This document shows positions 34,813 through 42,920 of a stretch of 64,000 bases of DNA, piece by piece. Under the pieces are notes generated by a model. That model was not told where the DNA came from, did no database searches, and saw nothing but the letters and a program-made list of their open reading frames with translations. The stretch's first letter is position 1. Each line of letters opens with the position of its first letter. Made by a program: the position numbers and the translations under genes. Source of the DNA: Bacteroides sp. M10 (GTDB lineage Bacteria > Bacteroidota > Bacteroidia > Bacteroidales > Bacteroidaceae); the NCBI RefSeq assembly GCF_014334015.1, contig NZ_CP060488.1:6681935-6745934 (forward strand). Reading direction: 5' to 3'.

Positions 34813-34838
34813 ATTTTGTTTTGTATACAAAACAAAAT
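34813..34838. repeat. 26-bp perfect palindrome centred on GTATAC
   Basis: ATTTTGTTTTGTA (34813-34825) is followed immediately by its exact reverse complement TACAAAACAAAAT (34826-34838). A partial copy (TGTATACAAAA) lies at 34748-34758. It stands between the HTH remnant and the end of the GNAT remnant, so it may be an operator left from the antitoxin, or a terminator. Confidence 0.6.
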
Positions 34839-34859
34839 ATTTGATAAAGCTGCTCTAAT

Positions 34860-35276
34860 CTATTTCACAATATCATTCAAGTCAAAATAAAGCAAACGTG
34901 TAGCAGAATCCACATCTTCATTATTCAAAGGAATAAATCCATTTTTCTCATAAAAAGGAACAGCTGCCGCATACGCATCTACAGTTAAAAAGCGACAACC
35001 CGTTTTATTTTCAATAACAAAGTAACTTTTGATAAAATTCAACAGGAATGAGCCTATTGATTGACCTTTCACAGATAAATCGACTCCTAAACGACAAATT
35101 TTAGCGGCAGGATAACTTTTTAAACGTTTCTCATTCACAAACCGATGCTTTCGAAAACGATTAAATTCTGTTTTATTCTCAAAATCAGACAAAGAAATAC
35201 GATCATTAGCAAGGCTAAAATATGCGACTGTTTGTTGTCCCATTTTATTTTCAAGTACATAACTTACAGCTAACAA
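34860..35276 (-). pseudogene. N-terminally truncated GNAT toxin-like acetyltransferase
   Basis: Frame of 138 codons with a TacT-like GNAT core: CRLGVDLSVKGQSIGSFLLN (acetyl-CoA loop), FLTVDAYAAAVPFYEKNGF. Its first residues (LLAVSYVLEN) correspond to about residue 45 of complete homologues, which begin with an extra strand and a DLNDFF-type motif. The frame stays open upstream (ESFFYREALLAVSY) back to a TAA without an ATG, so the 5' part is lost and only a TTG at 35276 could start it. It follows a 50-residue antitoxin-like gene (35306-35458), as in intact Bacteroides pairs. Confidence 0.6.
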
Positions 35277-35305
35277 AGCTTCCCGATAAAAAAAAGATTC
35301 ATTTT

Positions 35306-35458
35306 TTATTTTTTAAAGATTTTCATTGCCAGTTCATAGTCTTTCAACCTTTTTTCCCGCTGCTCCGGCGTTTCACTACGCTTCTCTTTCATCCGTTCTT
35401 CAAATCGCCGAGCATCTTCTCCGAAAAGTATCGGAGTTTCCTTAATTGGCCTTGCCAT
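35306..35458 (-). CDS. 50-residue antitoxin-like partner of the GNAT toxin
   Basis: Small charged protein starting MARPIKETPILFGEDARRFE and continuing with MKEKRSETPEQREKRLKDYE to AMKIFKK. Proteins of this size and sequence precede GNAT toxin genes in Bacteroides, where they are presumed antitoxins. The ATG at 35458 is 36 bases after a -7 box (TACTTTTG, 35501-35494 on the minus strand), which fits. With its GNAT partner truncated, it may be an orphan antitoxin. Confidence 0.65.
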   Translation of the reverse strand: MARPIKETPILFGEDARRFEERMKEKRSETPEQREKRLKDYELAMKIFKK

Positions 35459-35568
35459 ACTTATACAACTCCTTTCTTTTGGTTTATACGCTACAAAAGT
35501 AATTGAATAAATCAGGAAGTACAAGTTATTACGAAGTTATCTTATTCATATAAAAAACTACTCTACAA

Positions 35569-35606
35569 TTAAAGCACCTCTCTCTTGCATAAAGTAGCTA
35601 CTTTTG
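35569..35606 (+). promoter_or_regulatory. HU-gene promoter with TTAAAGCACCTCTC element (first copy)
   Basis: TTAAAGCACCTCTC (35569-35582) is followed by exactly 16 bases and then TACTTTTG (35599-35606). The same 14 bases, the same 16-base gap and a TATCTTTG box stand before the other HU-like gene (37582-37619). The element takes the place of the ordinary -33 box, so it is probably read by an activator or a sigma factor. Confidence 0.7.
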
Positions 35607-35632
35607 TAGCACATATCAATTCGTTCCACAAA

Positions 35633-35720
35633 TATGGAACGAAACAATAACAAATGTGGAACTAAAGGGAAACAACTGTAGAACTAAAAGTCAACAGTTG
35701 TAGAACGAATTAATAGTAAC
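35633..35720 (+). repeat. Four direct repeats at exact 22-bp spacing in the HU-gene leader
   Basis: Units start at 35633, 35655, 35677 and 35699: TATGGAACGAAA, TGTGGAACTAAA, TGTAGAACTAAA and TGTAGAACGAAT. The period is 22 bp without exception, two turns of B-DNA, and the rest of each unit shares AACAA. The first unit is also the right half of an inverted repeat (TTCGTTCCA 35620-35628, TGGAACGAA 35635-35643). They lie between the inferred transcription start (about 35613) and the ATG at 35745. Confidence 0.75.
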
Positions 35721-35744
35721 TATAAAATCATTAAACATTAGTAT

Positions 35745-36344
35745 ATGAGTGCAATATATGACCTATTTGAGACTCCTAGTCCAAACAAAGAAGAGAAACA
35801 ACCGCTACACGCCCGTATTGTCTCCAAAGGAACCGTAGGTAAAGAAGAGTTTCTGGATCGTGTCCACAAGTTTACCGGTATCAGCAGAAGTTTATTGGCA
35901 GGAGCCATGGAAGCCTTTGCCAATGAAGCACGGGATTTACTAGCCGACGGCTGGAATGTAGAAATAGGGAACTTCGGATTCTTCTCTACCTCGCTGCAAT
36001 GTCCGCCGATTAAAGATAAAAAAGAAATTCGGTCAGCGTCTGTCCAAATGAAAAATATTAATTTCCGCGCAAGTCGTCCATTCAAGAAAGAAGTAGGCGA
36101 CAAAATGAGGCTGCAACGAGGAGAATCTATCACACGCCCTAAGAAAAATAGTATCTCCCGAGAAACGTGTCGCGCCCGCCTCAACACATATCTGGAAAAT
36201 CACCTATTTATCAGCCGAACAGATTATAGCCATCTGACAGGACGAAATAAAAAAGTGGCTATTGAGGAATTAAATTCCTTTATCACTGACGGAATAATAC
36301 AGAAAGAAGGGATTGGAAAGTTGACTGTATATATAAAGGTATAA
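35745..36344 (+). CDS. HU/IHF-like DNA-binding protein with C-terminal winged-helix extension
   Basis: Nucleoid-type protein of 199 residues. An HU-like domain spans about 25-125 (VGKEEFLDRVHKFTGISRSL, LLADGWNVEIGNFGFFSTSL, RPFKKEVGDKMRL), and residues 135-199 form an added helix-turn-helix region (NTYLENHLFISRTDYSHLTG, AIEELNSFITDGII) that looks winged-helix-like. This long form is common in Bacteroides near mobile or phase-variable loci and is not the housekeeping HU (about 90 residues). Its promoter carries the shared TTAAAGCACCTCTC element and its leader four 22-bp repeats, which it could bind. Its target is unknown. Confidence 0.82.
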   Translation: MSAIYDLFETPSPNKEEKQPLHARIVSKGTVGKEEFLDRVHKFTGISRSLLAGAMEAFANEARDLLADGWNVEIGNFGFFSTSLQCPPIKDKKEIRSASVQMKNINFRASRPFKKEVGDKMRLQRGESITRPKKNSISRETCRARLNTYLENHLFISRTDYSHLTGRNKKVAIEELNSFITDGIIQKEGIGKLTVYIKV

Positions 36345-36379
36345 ACTCTTGGAACAGAGAATTAAGAGTTACAACAAGA

Positions 36380-36583
36380 TTATTGTTGTTGTAACTCAAG
36401 TATGATTTCATCAGTGATGTAAGCATCACTCAACGTTATAAGCGGATATTGTTTATTAAGAAGCAATGCATATACCTTACTGTTATAAAACAAGTGTAAT
36501 GCTTTTTCGGGGGAAATATTCAAACGCTCCGCTAATTGCATCACTACACGAGTGTATTTATTCCATACTAATACATCTATCAT
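36380..36583 (-). CDS. DUF3791-family small protein (distal)
   Basis: Protein of 67 residues with the DUF3791 pattern ISPEKALHLFYNSKVYALLL followed by LITLSDAYITDEIILELQ. Function unknown; such proteins commonly neighbour DUF3990 proteins, as here (9 bases downstream of one). The order DUF3791-DUF3990-DUF3791 on one transcript suggests a toxin-antitoxin-like or effector-immunity-like unit in which the small proteins flank the enzyme-like one. Confidence 0.7.
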   Translation of the reverse strand: MIDVLVWNKYTRVVMQLAERLNISPEKALHLFYNSKVYALLLNKQYPLITLSDAYITDEIILELQQQ

Positions 36584-36592
36584 AAGCGTAAG

Positions 36593-37084
36593 TTATTTTA
36601 TTGTTATATATTCTTTGAAAGAGAGACACTCGTCAATAAGACGTTGATTGAGAATGCATAACTGATTGTTGGGCTGCTCAAAACGCAAACGTCCTAAAGC
36701 GACTTCTTTAGTAATCTGGTTTTCCATGAAATTTTCTATTGTGTCGAAAACCCGATCATTAGCAATACCGCCTTCTACAATGTCGTACTCCAACCATGGC
36801 TGTTTTCCTAAACGACTACTGACAATAAATTCCAACCAGTCATTGTCATACCCGTCAAAGCGAAGCCATTTGTATCCGGATGAAGTTATCTTTTCAAGGT
36901 CAAGCTCATATATGTTTACTACAGATGTGCTGCCGGGATGGCGTAGTGCCATGACAGCTCCCCAACGTTCAGCTTGGGCATAGATATCTGTCACATAGAA
37001 TCCTTTACCAAAGTCGAGGTTTTCACGTCCGACACCGACCAAAGGATATTCTACGGCCTGCGTGCTACCATGATAGACTTTCAT
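36593..37084 (-). CDS. DUF3990-family protein, predicted ADP-ribosyltransferase-like fold
   Basis: Protein of 163 residues that begins KVYHGSTQAVEYP and continues NLDFGKGFYVTDIYAQAERW, the DUF3990 signature, with a later DNDWLEFIVSSR. The pattern YHGS, then GKGFY-T, then an acidic residue before a hydrophobic strand resembles the His-Tyr-Glu arrangement of ADP-ribosyltransferase folds such as RES and DarT relatives; this is a resemblance, not proof of activity. It overlaps the upstream DUF3791 gene by four bases (ATGA), so translation is coupled, which is typical of toxin-antitoxin pairs. Confidence 0.72.
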   Translation of the reverse strand: MKVYHGSTQAVEYPLVGVGRENLDFGKGFYVTDIYAQAERWGAVMALRHPGSTSVVNIYELDLEKITSSGYKWLRFDGYDNDWLEFIVSSRLGKQPWLEYDIVEGGIANDRVFDTIENFMENQITKEVALGRLRFEQPNNQLCILNQRLIDECLSFKEYITIK

Positions 37085-37347
37085 ACAGGTTCTCCTTTCT
37101 CTTTATAATGAGCTTCCCAATTTTCAAGAGCTTCTATCAACGTATCGGCTATGTACTCACGACTCTGGGTGTGGAGCATGTCATATCCACTTATCAGGTA
37201 TTGACGGATAAGGTTCAGCTTTTCCAAACGGTTATAGAGAGCAGGAGCCGGAACACCCAACTTCCGGGCGGCACTCTCAATGGCAAAAATCACAAACTCC
37301 ATCACTTTGCCATCAATAACAGGGGCTGATTGGTTTGAATGTAACAT
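37081..37347 (-). CDS. DUF3791-family small protein (proximal)
   Basis: Protein of 88 residues, first gene of the DUF3791/DUF3990/DUF3791 unit. The ATG at 37347 (MLHSNQSAPVIDGKVMEFVI) lies about 30 bases after a TATATTTG -7 box (37388-37381 on the minus strand), so a TTG at 37383 is unlikely to be the start. VMEFVIFAIESAARKLGVPA and LIRQYLISGYDMLHTQSREY are the visible family motifs. It overlaps the DUF3990 gene by ATGA. Presumed antitoxin or chaperone; inference from gene order. Confidence 0.68.
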   Translation of the reverse strand: MLHSNQSAPVIDGKVMEFVIFAIESAARKLGVPAPALYNRLEKLNLIRQYLISGYDMLHTQSREYIADTLIEALENWEAHYKEKGEPV

Positions 37348-37581
37348 AGCTATATCTCTATTATCTTGGTGTAATATGTACAAATATAGTGTTTATTCTT
37401 GCAACATTCATCGTTTTTCAGCATAATTTATGATTATCAAGAGCGTTTGAGTATCGTGAAACTGATTGAAATACTCCCTATTTGGAAACAGCTATTAAAG
37501 CAGAAGATCTAAAAATCTATAAATCAATAATATACAAACAAAATAAATAAAAGTGAATCAAAGTACGTACATCTAGGACCG

Positions 37582-37619
37582 TTAAAGCACCTCTCCGGAA
37601 AGTACCCATAGTATCTTTG
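37582..37619 (+). promoter_or_regulatory. HU-gene promoter with TTAAAGCACCTCTC element (second copy)
   Basis: TTAAAGCACCTCTC (37582-37595), 16 bases, then TATCTTTG (37612-37619): the same architecture as at 35569-35606. Transcription would start near 37626, giving a leader of about 50 bases. The gap from 37389 to here holds no gene that I can support. Confidence 0.7.
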
Positions 37620-37677
37620 CATCGTGATCACAAAGAGAATTGATAAGTAAAGTAACCAATTAAAAAAACAAAAAACT

Positions 37678-38157
37678 ATGGCACTTAGATACGTCATTAA
37701 AAAAAGAACGTTCGGCTTTGATAAAACTAAAGCTGAAAAGTATGTAGCACAAAATGTAATCACCAACACGGTGGATTTCAGAGATTTGTGCGAGGAAATC
37801 ACCAAAGTCGGAATGGTTCCCAGTGGAGCGGTAAAATTTGTACTCGATGCTTTGATCGATACATTAAATCTCAACCTTAGAAAAGGTATCTCTGTTCAGT
37901 TAGGAGATTTCGGATGTTTCCGTCCAGGTATGAATTGCGAAAGTCAGGATACTGAAAAAGAGGTAGATAGTGATACGATACGCAGAGTAAAAATCATTTT
38001 CACTCCGGGCTACAAATTCAAAGAGATGCTAAGCAAAGTCAGTGTTCAAAAAGCGGTGGCTTCCGATGATGGTTCCATCAGCCCGGAACAACCGGACCCC
38101 AACCCGAATCCAAACCCGGATGACGGCAAAGGAGAAGCACCGGACCCGGCAGCATAA
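37678..38157 (+). CDS. HU/IHF-like DNA-binding protein with acidic Pro/Asn tail
   Basis: Nucleoid-type protein of 159 residues. MALRYVIKKRTFGFDKTKAE and VGMVPSGAVKFVLDALIDTL are typical of the Bacteroides HU-related (DUF4469-like or HU-like) group; LNLRKGISVQLGDFGCFRPG marks the beta arm, followed by VKIIFTPGYKFKEML. The last 25 residues are a tail of Pro, Asn and Asp (QPDPNPNPNPDDGKGEAPDP) absent from housekeeping HU. The leader carries the same promoter element as the HU-like gene at 35745, so the two are likely co-regulated. A hairpin (38184-38222) follows. Confidence 0.82.
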   Translation: MALRYVIKKRTFGFDKTKAEKYVAQNVITNTVDFRDLCEEITKVGMVPSGAVKFVLDALIDTLNLNLRKGISVQLGDFGCFRPGMNCESQDTEKEVDSDTIRRVKIIFTPGYKFKEMLSKVSVQKAVASDDGSISPEQPDPNPNPNPDDGKGEAPDPAA

Positions 38158-38183
38158 GATTAATTATCAGCCTTTAAGAGCAG

Positions 38184-38222
38184 GAAAACAGTACCCGCCT
38201 ACGGGCGGATACTGTTTCCCAA
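38184..38222 (+). terminator. Hairpin after the second HU-like gene
   Basis: AAACAGTA and TACTGTTT enclose CCCGCC/GGGCGG with a TAC loop, giving a GC-rich stem of about 14 pairs shortly after the stop at 38157. No T-run follows, so it is a stabilising or weakly terminating structure. Confidence 0.6.
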
Positions 38223-38296
38223 AGTATTCCTGTAAAAGACTTGACAACGCCTTTTTTATTTTGTATCTTTACAACATCTTAAAACATTATATCAAC

Positions 38297-38542
38297 ATGA
38301 AAGAATTGCCATCAGAAGAGGAAGAAATTCCGTTTCGCATTAAAACTTATAAGAAAAAAGAATTGGCTTGTATGTACAATCCGAACATTACACCCCGTTG
38401 CGCCATACGCATATTCACCAAATGGATTAAAATAAATAAAGAACTGCTCCGGTTATTGACTGCCACAGGTTATCATCCGCGTACACGAACGTTCACTCCC
38501 CGACAGGTACAAATCATAACCAGTATTCTGGACATTCCATAA
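38297..38542 (+). CDS. DUF4248-family protein
   Basis: Protein of 81 residues. I start at the ATG at 38297 (MKELPSEEEEIPFRIKTYKK), although the frame is open from 38042 inside the HU-like gene. ELACMYNPNITPRCAIRIFT and FTPRQVQIITSILDIP are the visible DUF4248 motifs; the central part resembles a small helix-turn-helix or Phi29-type connector. These genes often stand next to HU-like genes in Bacteroides. A -10-like TATCTTTA with TTGACA upstream (38240-38272) may serve as promoter. Function unknown. Confidence 0.7.
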   Translation: MKELPSEEEEIPFRIKTYKKKELACMYNPNITPRCAIRIFTKWIKINKELLRLLTATGYHPRTRTFTPRQVQIITSILDIP

Positions 38543-38562
38543 GGATGTCCAGAATACTGGTA
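38519..38562 (+). terminator. Terminator overlapping the end of the DUF4248 gene
   Basis: CCAGTATTCTGGACAT and ATGTCCAGAATACTGG form a 16-bp perfect stem around TCCATAAGG; the stop codon lies in the loop. TATTATTTG follows. Confidence 0.8.
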
Positions 38563-38694
38563 TTATTTGCAGTTGTCCCGCTGCTTTCAAATAAGCCATA
38601 TAATCCACATACTATTTCACTACACAATCATTCTTCGGGAAATATTTCAAGCAGTATGTCGGTATATCTCCTAAAGAACATCGGAACAAACTTA

Positions 38695-40047
38695 TCAAAC
38701 AGTAACTTTCTTAAATTGTCGGAACTGCCACCACAACATTCCTCCGGATATAAGACTAGCCGCCAAATCTGCCACAGGCATACTGGCCCAAACGCCCATT
38801 TGTCCATAATAGTGAGGTAGAATCAACAGGCAGGGAACCAGAAATAACATCTGCCGCGTCAGCGACAAGAAAATGGCTTTACTTGCCATTCCGATACTCT
38901 GAAAGAAGTTGGAAGCTACCATCTGAAACCCAACAATCGGGTAGAAAAATACCACAATACGAAAACCTTTAGAAGCAATGCTGATTAATTCTTCGTCCGA
39001 AGTAAAGATGGAAGATACGATTTCCGGAATGAACATACCTATCAGGAAACCAATCGTCGTCACTACAGTAGCACAGCAAATGGTTGCTTTCAGTACTTTC
39101 GTCACACGAGGATAGAGCTTCGCACCAAAATTATATCCCGCAATAGGTTGCATTCCCTGGTTCAATCCCAACACAATCATAATAAAGACAAAAACAATAC
39201 GATTAACAATACCGAATGCACCGATCGCCAAATCACCTCCATGCTCTTTTAATCCCTGATTAATCAGAATCACAATAAAGCAAGAAGCCATATTCATCAG
39301 GAAGGGAGACATACCGATAGCCAATGAATCCAATACGATTTTCCGTTTCAAACGGAAAATACCCTTTTTCAACCGTATCAGTTCATCTTTGCGGCAAAAC
39401 AAATGAAGCTGCCAGACCAATGCGATCAACTGTGCACAAACCGTAGCCGTAGCCGCCCCACGGATTCCCCAGTCGAATACAAAAATAAACAATGGAGCAA
39501 GCAATACATTAATTATCACTGTCGTTATTGTTGCCATCATCGCTTTCTGCGGATGGCCCGAAGCACGGAGCACTGCATTCAGCCCCAAATATAAATGGGT
39601 AACCACATTTCCGAGCAAGATAACCTGCATAAATTCACGGGCATATTTCACCGTTTCATCGCTTCCCCCGAAAAAGTAAAGTATCGGATCGAGAAAAGGA
39701 AGAACGATTACCGTAAAAGAGATACCTATAATAAGATTTAATACAAACACATTTCCCAAAACCCGCTGTGCGGTATCATAATCTTTCTGTCCCAGCTTCA
39801 CCGAAATCAATGTAGCCGCACCGACACCGACCAGCGAGCCGAAAGCCGCGGCAAGATTCATTAGCGGGAAAGTCAGTGCCAACCCGGAAATAGCCATCGC
39901 ACCCACCCCGTGACCGATGAAAATACTATCTACCATATTATAAAGAGAAGACGCCGTCATGGCGATAATTGCCGGAATGGCATACTGCATTAAAAGCTTC
40001 CCAATCTTTTCCGTACCCAACGCAGTGGGTGTCTTTTGTCCTGTCAT
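38695..40047 (-). CDS. MATE-family efflux transporter
   Basis: Inner-membrane antiporter of 450 residues, start at the ATG at 40047 (MTGQKTPTALGTEKIGKLLM). MATE features are MVDSIFIGHGVGAMAISGLA in helix 2, VGVGAATLISVKLGQ, RASGHPQKAM, and AGYNFGAKLYPRVTKVLK in the second half. It belongs to the NorM/DinF-like bacterial group. It is divergent from lysS with back-to-back -7 boxes (minus strand TATCTTTG 40074-40067; plus strand TATTTTTG 40116-40123). It is not closely similar to the MATE gene at 7542. Substrate unknown. Confidence 0.92.
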   Translation of the reverse strand: MTGQKTPTALGTEKIGKLLMQYAIPAIIAMTASSLYNMVDSIFIGHGVGAMAISGLALTFPLMNLAAAFGSLVGVGAATLISVKLGQKDYDTAQRVLGNVFVLNLIIGISFTVIVLPFLDPILYFFGGSDETVKYAREFMQVILLGNVVTHLYLGLNAVLRASGHPQKAMMATITTVIINVLLAPLFIFVFDWGIRGAATATVCAQLIALVWQLHLFCRKDELIRLKKGIFRLKRKIVLDSLAIGMSPFLMNMASCFIVILINQGLKEHGGDLAIGAFGIVNRIVFVFIMIVLGLNQGMQPIAGYNFGAKLYPRVTKVLKATICCATVVTTIGFLIGMFIPEIVSSIFTSDEELISIASKGFRIVVFFYPIVGFQMVASNFFQSIGMASKAIFLSLTRQMLFLVPCLLILPHYYGQMGVWASMPVADLAASLISGGMLWWQFRQFKKVTV

Positions 40048-40152
40048 ACCTATTAGTTTGAGGCGGCAAAGATACAAAAAAGAGGTGGATTACAGGATAT
40101 ATGAGAAAAGTTTCGTATTTTTGCCTCCAAAATTGAGTTAATACGTAACGAA

Positions 40153-41880
40153 ATGAATATATTAGAACTAAGTGAACAGGAAATCATTCGACGCAACAGC
40201 CTGAATGAGCTTCGTGCGATGGGTATTGATCCGTACCCTGCAGCAGAGTATGTAACCAATGCTTTCTCTACAGATATTAAAGCTGAATTTAAAGACGACG
40301 AGGAGCCACGCCAAGTTTCCGTAGCCGGCCGTATCATGAGCCGCCGCGTGATGGGTAAAGCATCTTTCGTTGAATTGCAAGACTCTAAAGGTCGCATCCA
40401 GGTGTACATCACCCGCGATGATATCTGCCCGGGAGAAGACAAGGAACTGTACAACTCTGTATTCAAACGCCTGCTCGACTTAGGTGACTTTATCGGTATT
40501 GAAGGTTTCGTGTTCCGCACACAAATGGGTGAAATCAGTATCCATGCTAAGAAACTGACTGTACTTGCAAAGTCTATCAAACCGTTGCCTATCGTTAAAT
40601 ACAAAGACGGGGTAGCTTATGACTCTTTTGAAGATCCCGAACTCCGTTATCGCCAACGCTATGTAGACCTGGTAGTGAACGACGGTATCAAAGAAACATT
40701 CCTGAAACGTGCCACTGTTGTGAAAACATTGCGCAATGCTTTGGACGAAGCCGGTTACACGGAAGTGGAAACTCCCATCCTGCAATCTATTGCCGGTGGA
40801 GCAAGCGCACGCCCGTTCATCACTCACCACAACTCACTGGACATGGATCTTTACCTGCGTATCGCAACAGAACTTTATCTGAAGCGACTGATCGTAGGTG
40901 GTTTTGAAGGTGTATATGAAATAGGTAAGAACTTCCGTAACGAGGGTATGGACAAAACCCATAACCCGGAGTTCACTTGTATGGAACTCTACGTACAATA
41001 TAAGGATTACAACTGGATGATGAATTTCACCGAAAAGTTGTTGGAACGTATTTGTATCGCAGTAAACGGTAGCACAGAAACAGTGGTTGACGGAAAAACC
41101 ATCAACTTCAAAGCTCCTTACCGCCGTCTGCCTATTCTGGACGCTATCAAAGAGAAGACAGGATATGACCTGAACGGCAAGAGCGAAGAGGAAATCCGCC
41201 AAGTCTGCAAGGAACTGAAGATGGAAGAAATCGACGAGACGATGGGTAAAGGCAAGCTGATTGATGAAATCTTCGGAGAATTCTGCGAAGGTACATATAT
41301 CCAGCCGACTTTCATCACCGATTATCCGGTTGAAATGTCTCCGCTGACCAAGATGCACCGCTCTAAACCGGGACTGACCGAACGTTTCGAACTGATGGTG
41401 AACGGTAAAGAGCTGGCTAATGCCTACTCGGAATTGAACGATCCGCTGGATCAGGAAGAACGTTTCAAAGAACAAATGCGTTTGGCCGACAAGGGAGACG
41501 ACGAAGCGATGATTATCGATCAGGACTTCCTGCGCGCTTTACAATATGGTATGCCTCCTACATCGGGTATCGGTATCGGTATCGACCGTCTGGTGATGTT
41601 AATGACCGGACAGACTACCATTCAGGAAGTATTGTTCTTCCCGCAAATGCGCCCGGAAAAAGTAGTGAAAAAAGACGCTGCTGCCAAATACATGGAATTG
41701 GGAATTGCAGAAGACTGGGTTCCGGTGATTCAAAAAGCCGGTTACAACACAGTTGCCGACATGAAAGATGTCAATCCGCAGAAACTGCACCAGGACATCT
41801 GCGGCATTAACAAGAAATATAAATTAGAACTGACCAATCCGTCGGTAAACGACGTAACTGAGTGGATACAGAAAATTTAA
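40153..41880 (+). CDS. lysS: Lysyl-tRNA synthetase (class II)
   Basis: Charges tRNA(Lys) in the cytoplasm. The 575-residue protein has an OB-fold anticodon-binding domain (about 55-150; [20 protein letters not shown]) and a class II catalytic core with motif 1 ([20 protein letters not shown]), motif 2 ([20 protein letters not shown]) and motif 3 ([20 protein letters not shown]). A C-terminal extension of about 65 residues follows [10 protein letters not shown], with [17 protein letters not shown], as in other Bacteroides LysS proteins. First gene of a lysS-gpsA-pgi cluster. Confidence 0.98.
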   Translation: MNILELSEQEIIRRNSLNELRAMGIDPYPAAEYVTNAFSTDIKAEFKDDEEPRQVSVAGRIMSRRVMGKASFVELQDSKGRIQVYITRDDICPGEDKELYNSVFKRLLDLGDFIGIEGFVFRTQMGEISIHAKKLTVLAKSIKPLPIVKYKDGVAYDSFEDPELRYRQRYVDLVVNDGIKETFLKRATVVKTLRNALDEAGYTEVETPILQSIAGGASARPFITHHNSLDMDLYLRIATELYLKRLIVGGFEGVYEIGKNFRNEGMDKTHNPEFTCMELYVQYKDYNWMMNFTEKLLERICIAVNGSTETVVDGKTINFKAPYRRLPILDAIKEKTGYDLNGKSEEEIRQVCKELKMEEIDETMGKGKLIDEIFGEFCEGTYIQPTFITDYPVEMSPLTKMHRSKPGLTERFELMVNGKELANAYSELNDPLDQEERFKEQMRLADKGDDEAMIIDQDFLRALQYGMPPTSGIGIGIDRLVMLMTGQTTIQEVLFFPQMRPEKVVKKDAAAKYMELGIAEDWVPVIQKAGYNTVADMKDVNPQKLHQDICGINKKYKLELTNPSVNDVTEWIQKI

Positions 41881-41906
41881 TAAGTTCTTCATCCAAATCC
41901 ATACAA

Positions 41907-42902
41907 ATGAAATTACCCGGCAAGATAGCGATAATGGGCGGAGGAAGTTGGGCTACAGCCATCGCAAAGATGTGTCTGGCCCAGGAAGACTCTATCAATT
42001 GGTACATGCGGCGAGACGACCGCATTGCCGATTTTAAACGATTAGGGCACAATCCGGCTTATCTGACAGGAGTGAAATTTGATACGAGACGCATCACTTT
42101 CAGTTCCAACATCAACGATGTTGTGAAAGAATCGGATACACTGATCTTCGTCACTCCCTCTCCTTATCTGAAGGCGCATCTGAAAAAGTTGAAAACCAAG
42201 ATAAAAGATAAGTTTATCATCACCGCTATCAAAGGAATCGTACCCGATGACAACGTTATTGTATCGGAATACTTCACTAAAGAATATGGTGTGCCACCAG
42301 AAAACATAGCAGTCCTTGCAGGTCCCTGCCACGCAGAAGAAGTAGCTTTGGAGCGACTCTCCTACCTGACTATCGCCTGCCCTGACAAAGACAAAGCACG
42401 TATCTTCGCACGCCGTCTGGGAAGCAGCTTTATCAAAACATCTGTCAGTGATGACGTGGCGGGTATCGAATACAGTTCGGTACTCAAAAACGTGTATGCC
42501 ATTGCTGCCGGTATCTGTAGCGGGCTGAAATATGGAGACAACTTCCAGGCTGTATTGATCTCTAACGCCATTCAGGAGATGAATCGTTTCCTGAACACGG
42601 TGCATCCGTTGAACAGAAACGTGGATGAATCTGTTTATCTGGGGGATTTATTGGTGACCGGTTACTCCAACTTTAGTCGTAACCGTACTTTCGGAACGAT
42701 GATAGGTAAAGGGTATTCCGTGAAGAGTGCGCAAATTGAAATGGAAATGATTGCAGAGGGTTACTATGGTACGAAATGTATCAAAGAAATCAATAAGCAT
42801 CATCATGTCAATATGCCGATACTGGACGCTGTGTACAACATCCTGTACGAACGTATCTCACCAATGATCGAGATTAAATTGCTGACTGACTCTTTTAGAT
42901 AA
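41907..42902 (+). CDS. gpsA: Glycerol-3-phosphate dehydrogenase [NAD(P)+]
   Basis: Reduces dihydroxyacetone phosphate to sn-glycerol-3-phosphate for phospholipid synthesis. In 331 residues the nucleotide-binding Rossmann motif is IAIMGGGSWATAIAKM (the usual GAGSWGTA with Gly/Ala changes), followed by KGIVPDDNVIVSEYF, VLAGPCHAEEVALERLS, the catalytic Lys in EYSSVLKNVYAIAAGICSGL and GDLLVTGYSNFSRNRTFG. The ATG at 41907, 26 bases after lysS, is chosen over an earlier in-frame start inside lysS. Pgi follows after 18 bases. Confidence 0.96.
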   Translation: MKLPGKIAIMGGGSWATAIAKMCLAQEDSINWYMRRDDRIADFKRLGHNPAYLTGVKFDTRRITFSSNINDVVKESDTLIFVTPSPYLKAHLKKLKTKIKDKFIITAIKGIVPDDNVIVSEYFTKEYGVPPENIAVLAGPCHAEEVALERLSYLTIACPDKDKARIFARRLGSSFIKTSVSDDVAGIEYSSVLKNVYAIAAGICSGLKYGDNFQAVLISNAIQEMNRFLNTVHPLNRNVDESVYLGDLLVTGYSNFSRNRTFGTMIGKGYSVKSAQIEMEMIAEGYYGTKCIKEINKHHHVNMPILDAVYNILYERISPMIEIKLLTDSFR

Positions 42903-42920
42903 TCTTTAAACAAGAACGAT

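Noticed and set aside
35620..35720. CRISPR array from the four 22-bp repeats
   Set aside because: The units are contiguous and degenerate, without unique spacers, and no cas genes are near.
40834..41475. Minus-strand frame of 213 codons inside lysS
   Set aside because: Shadow of the class II synthetase reading frame; low-complexity Phe/His-rich product.
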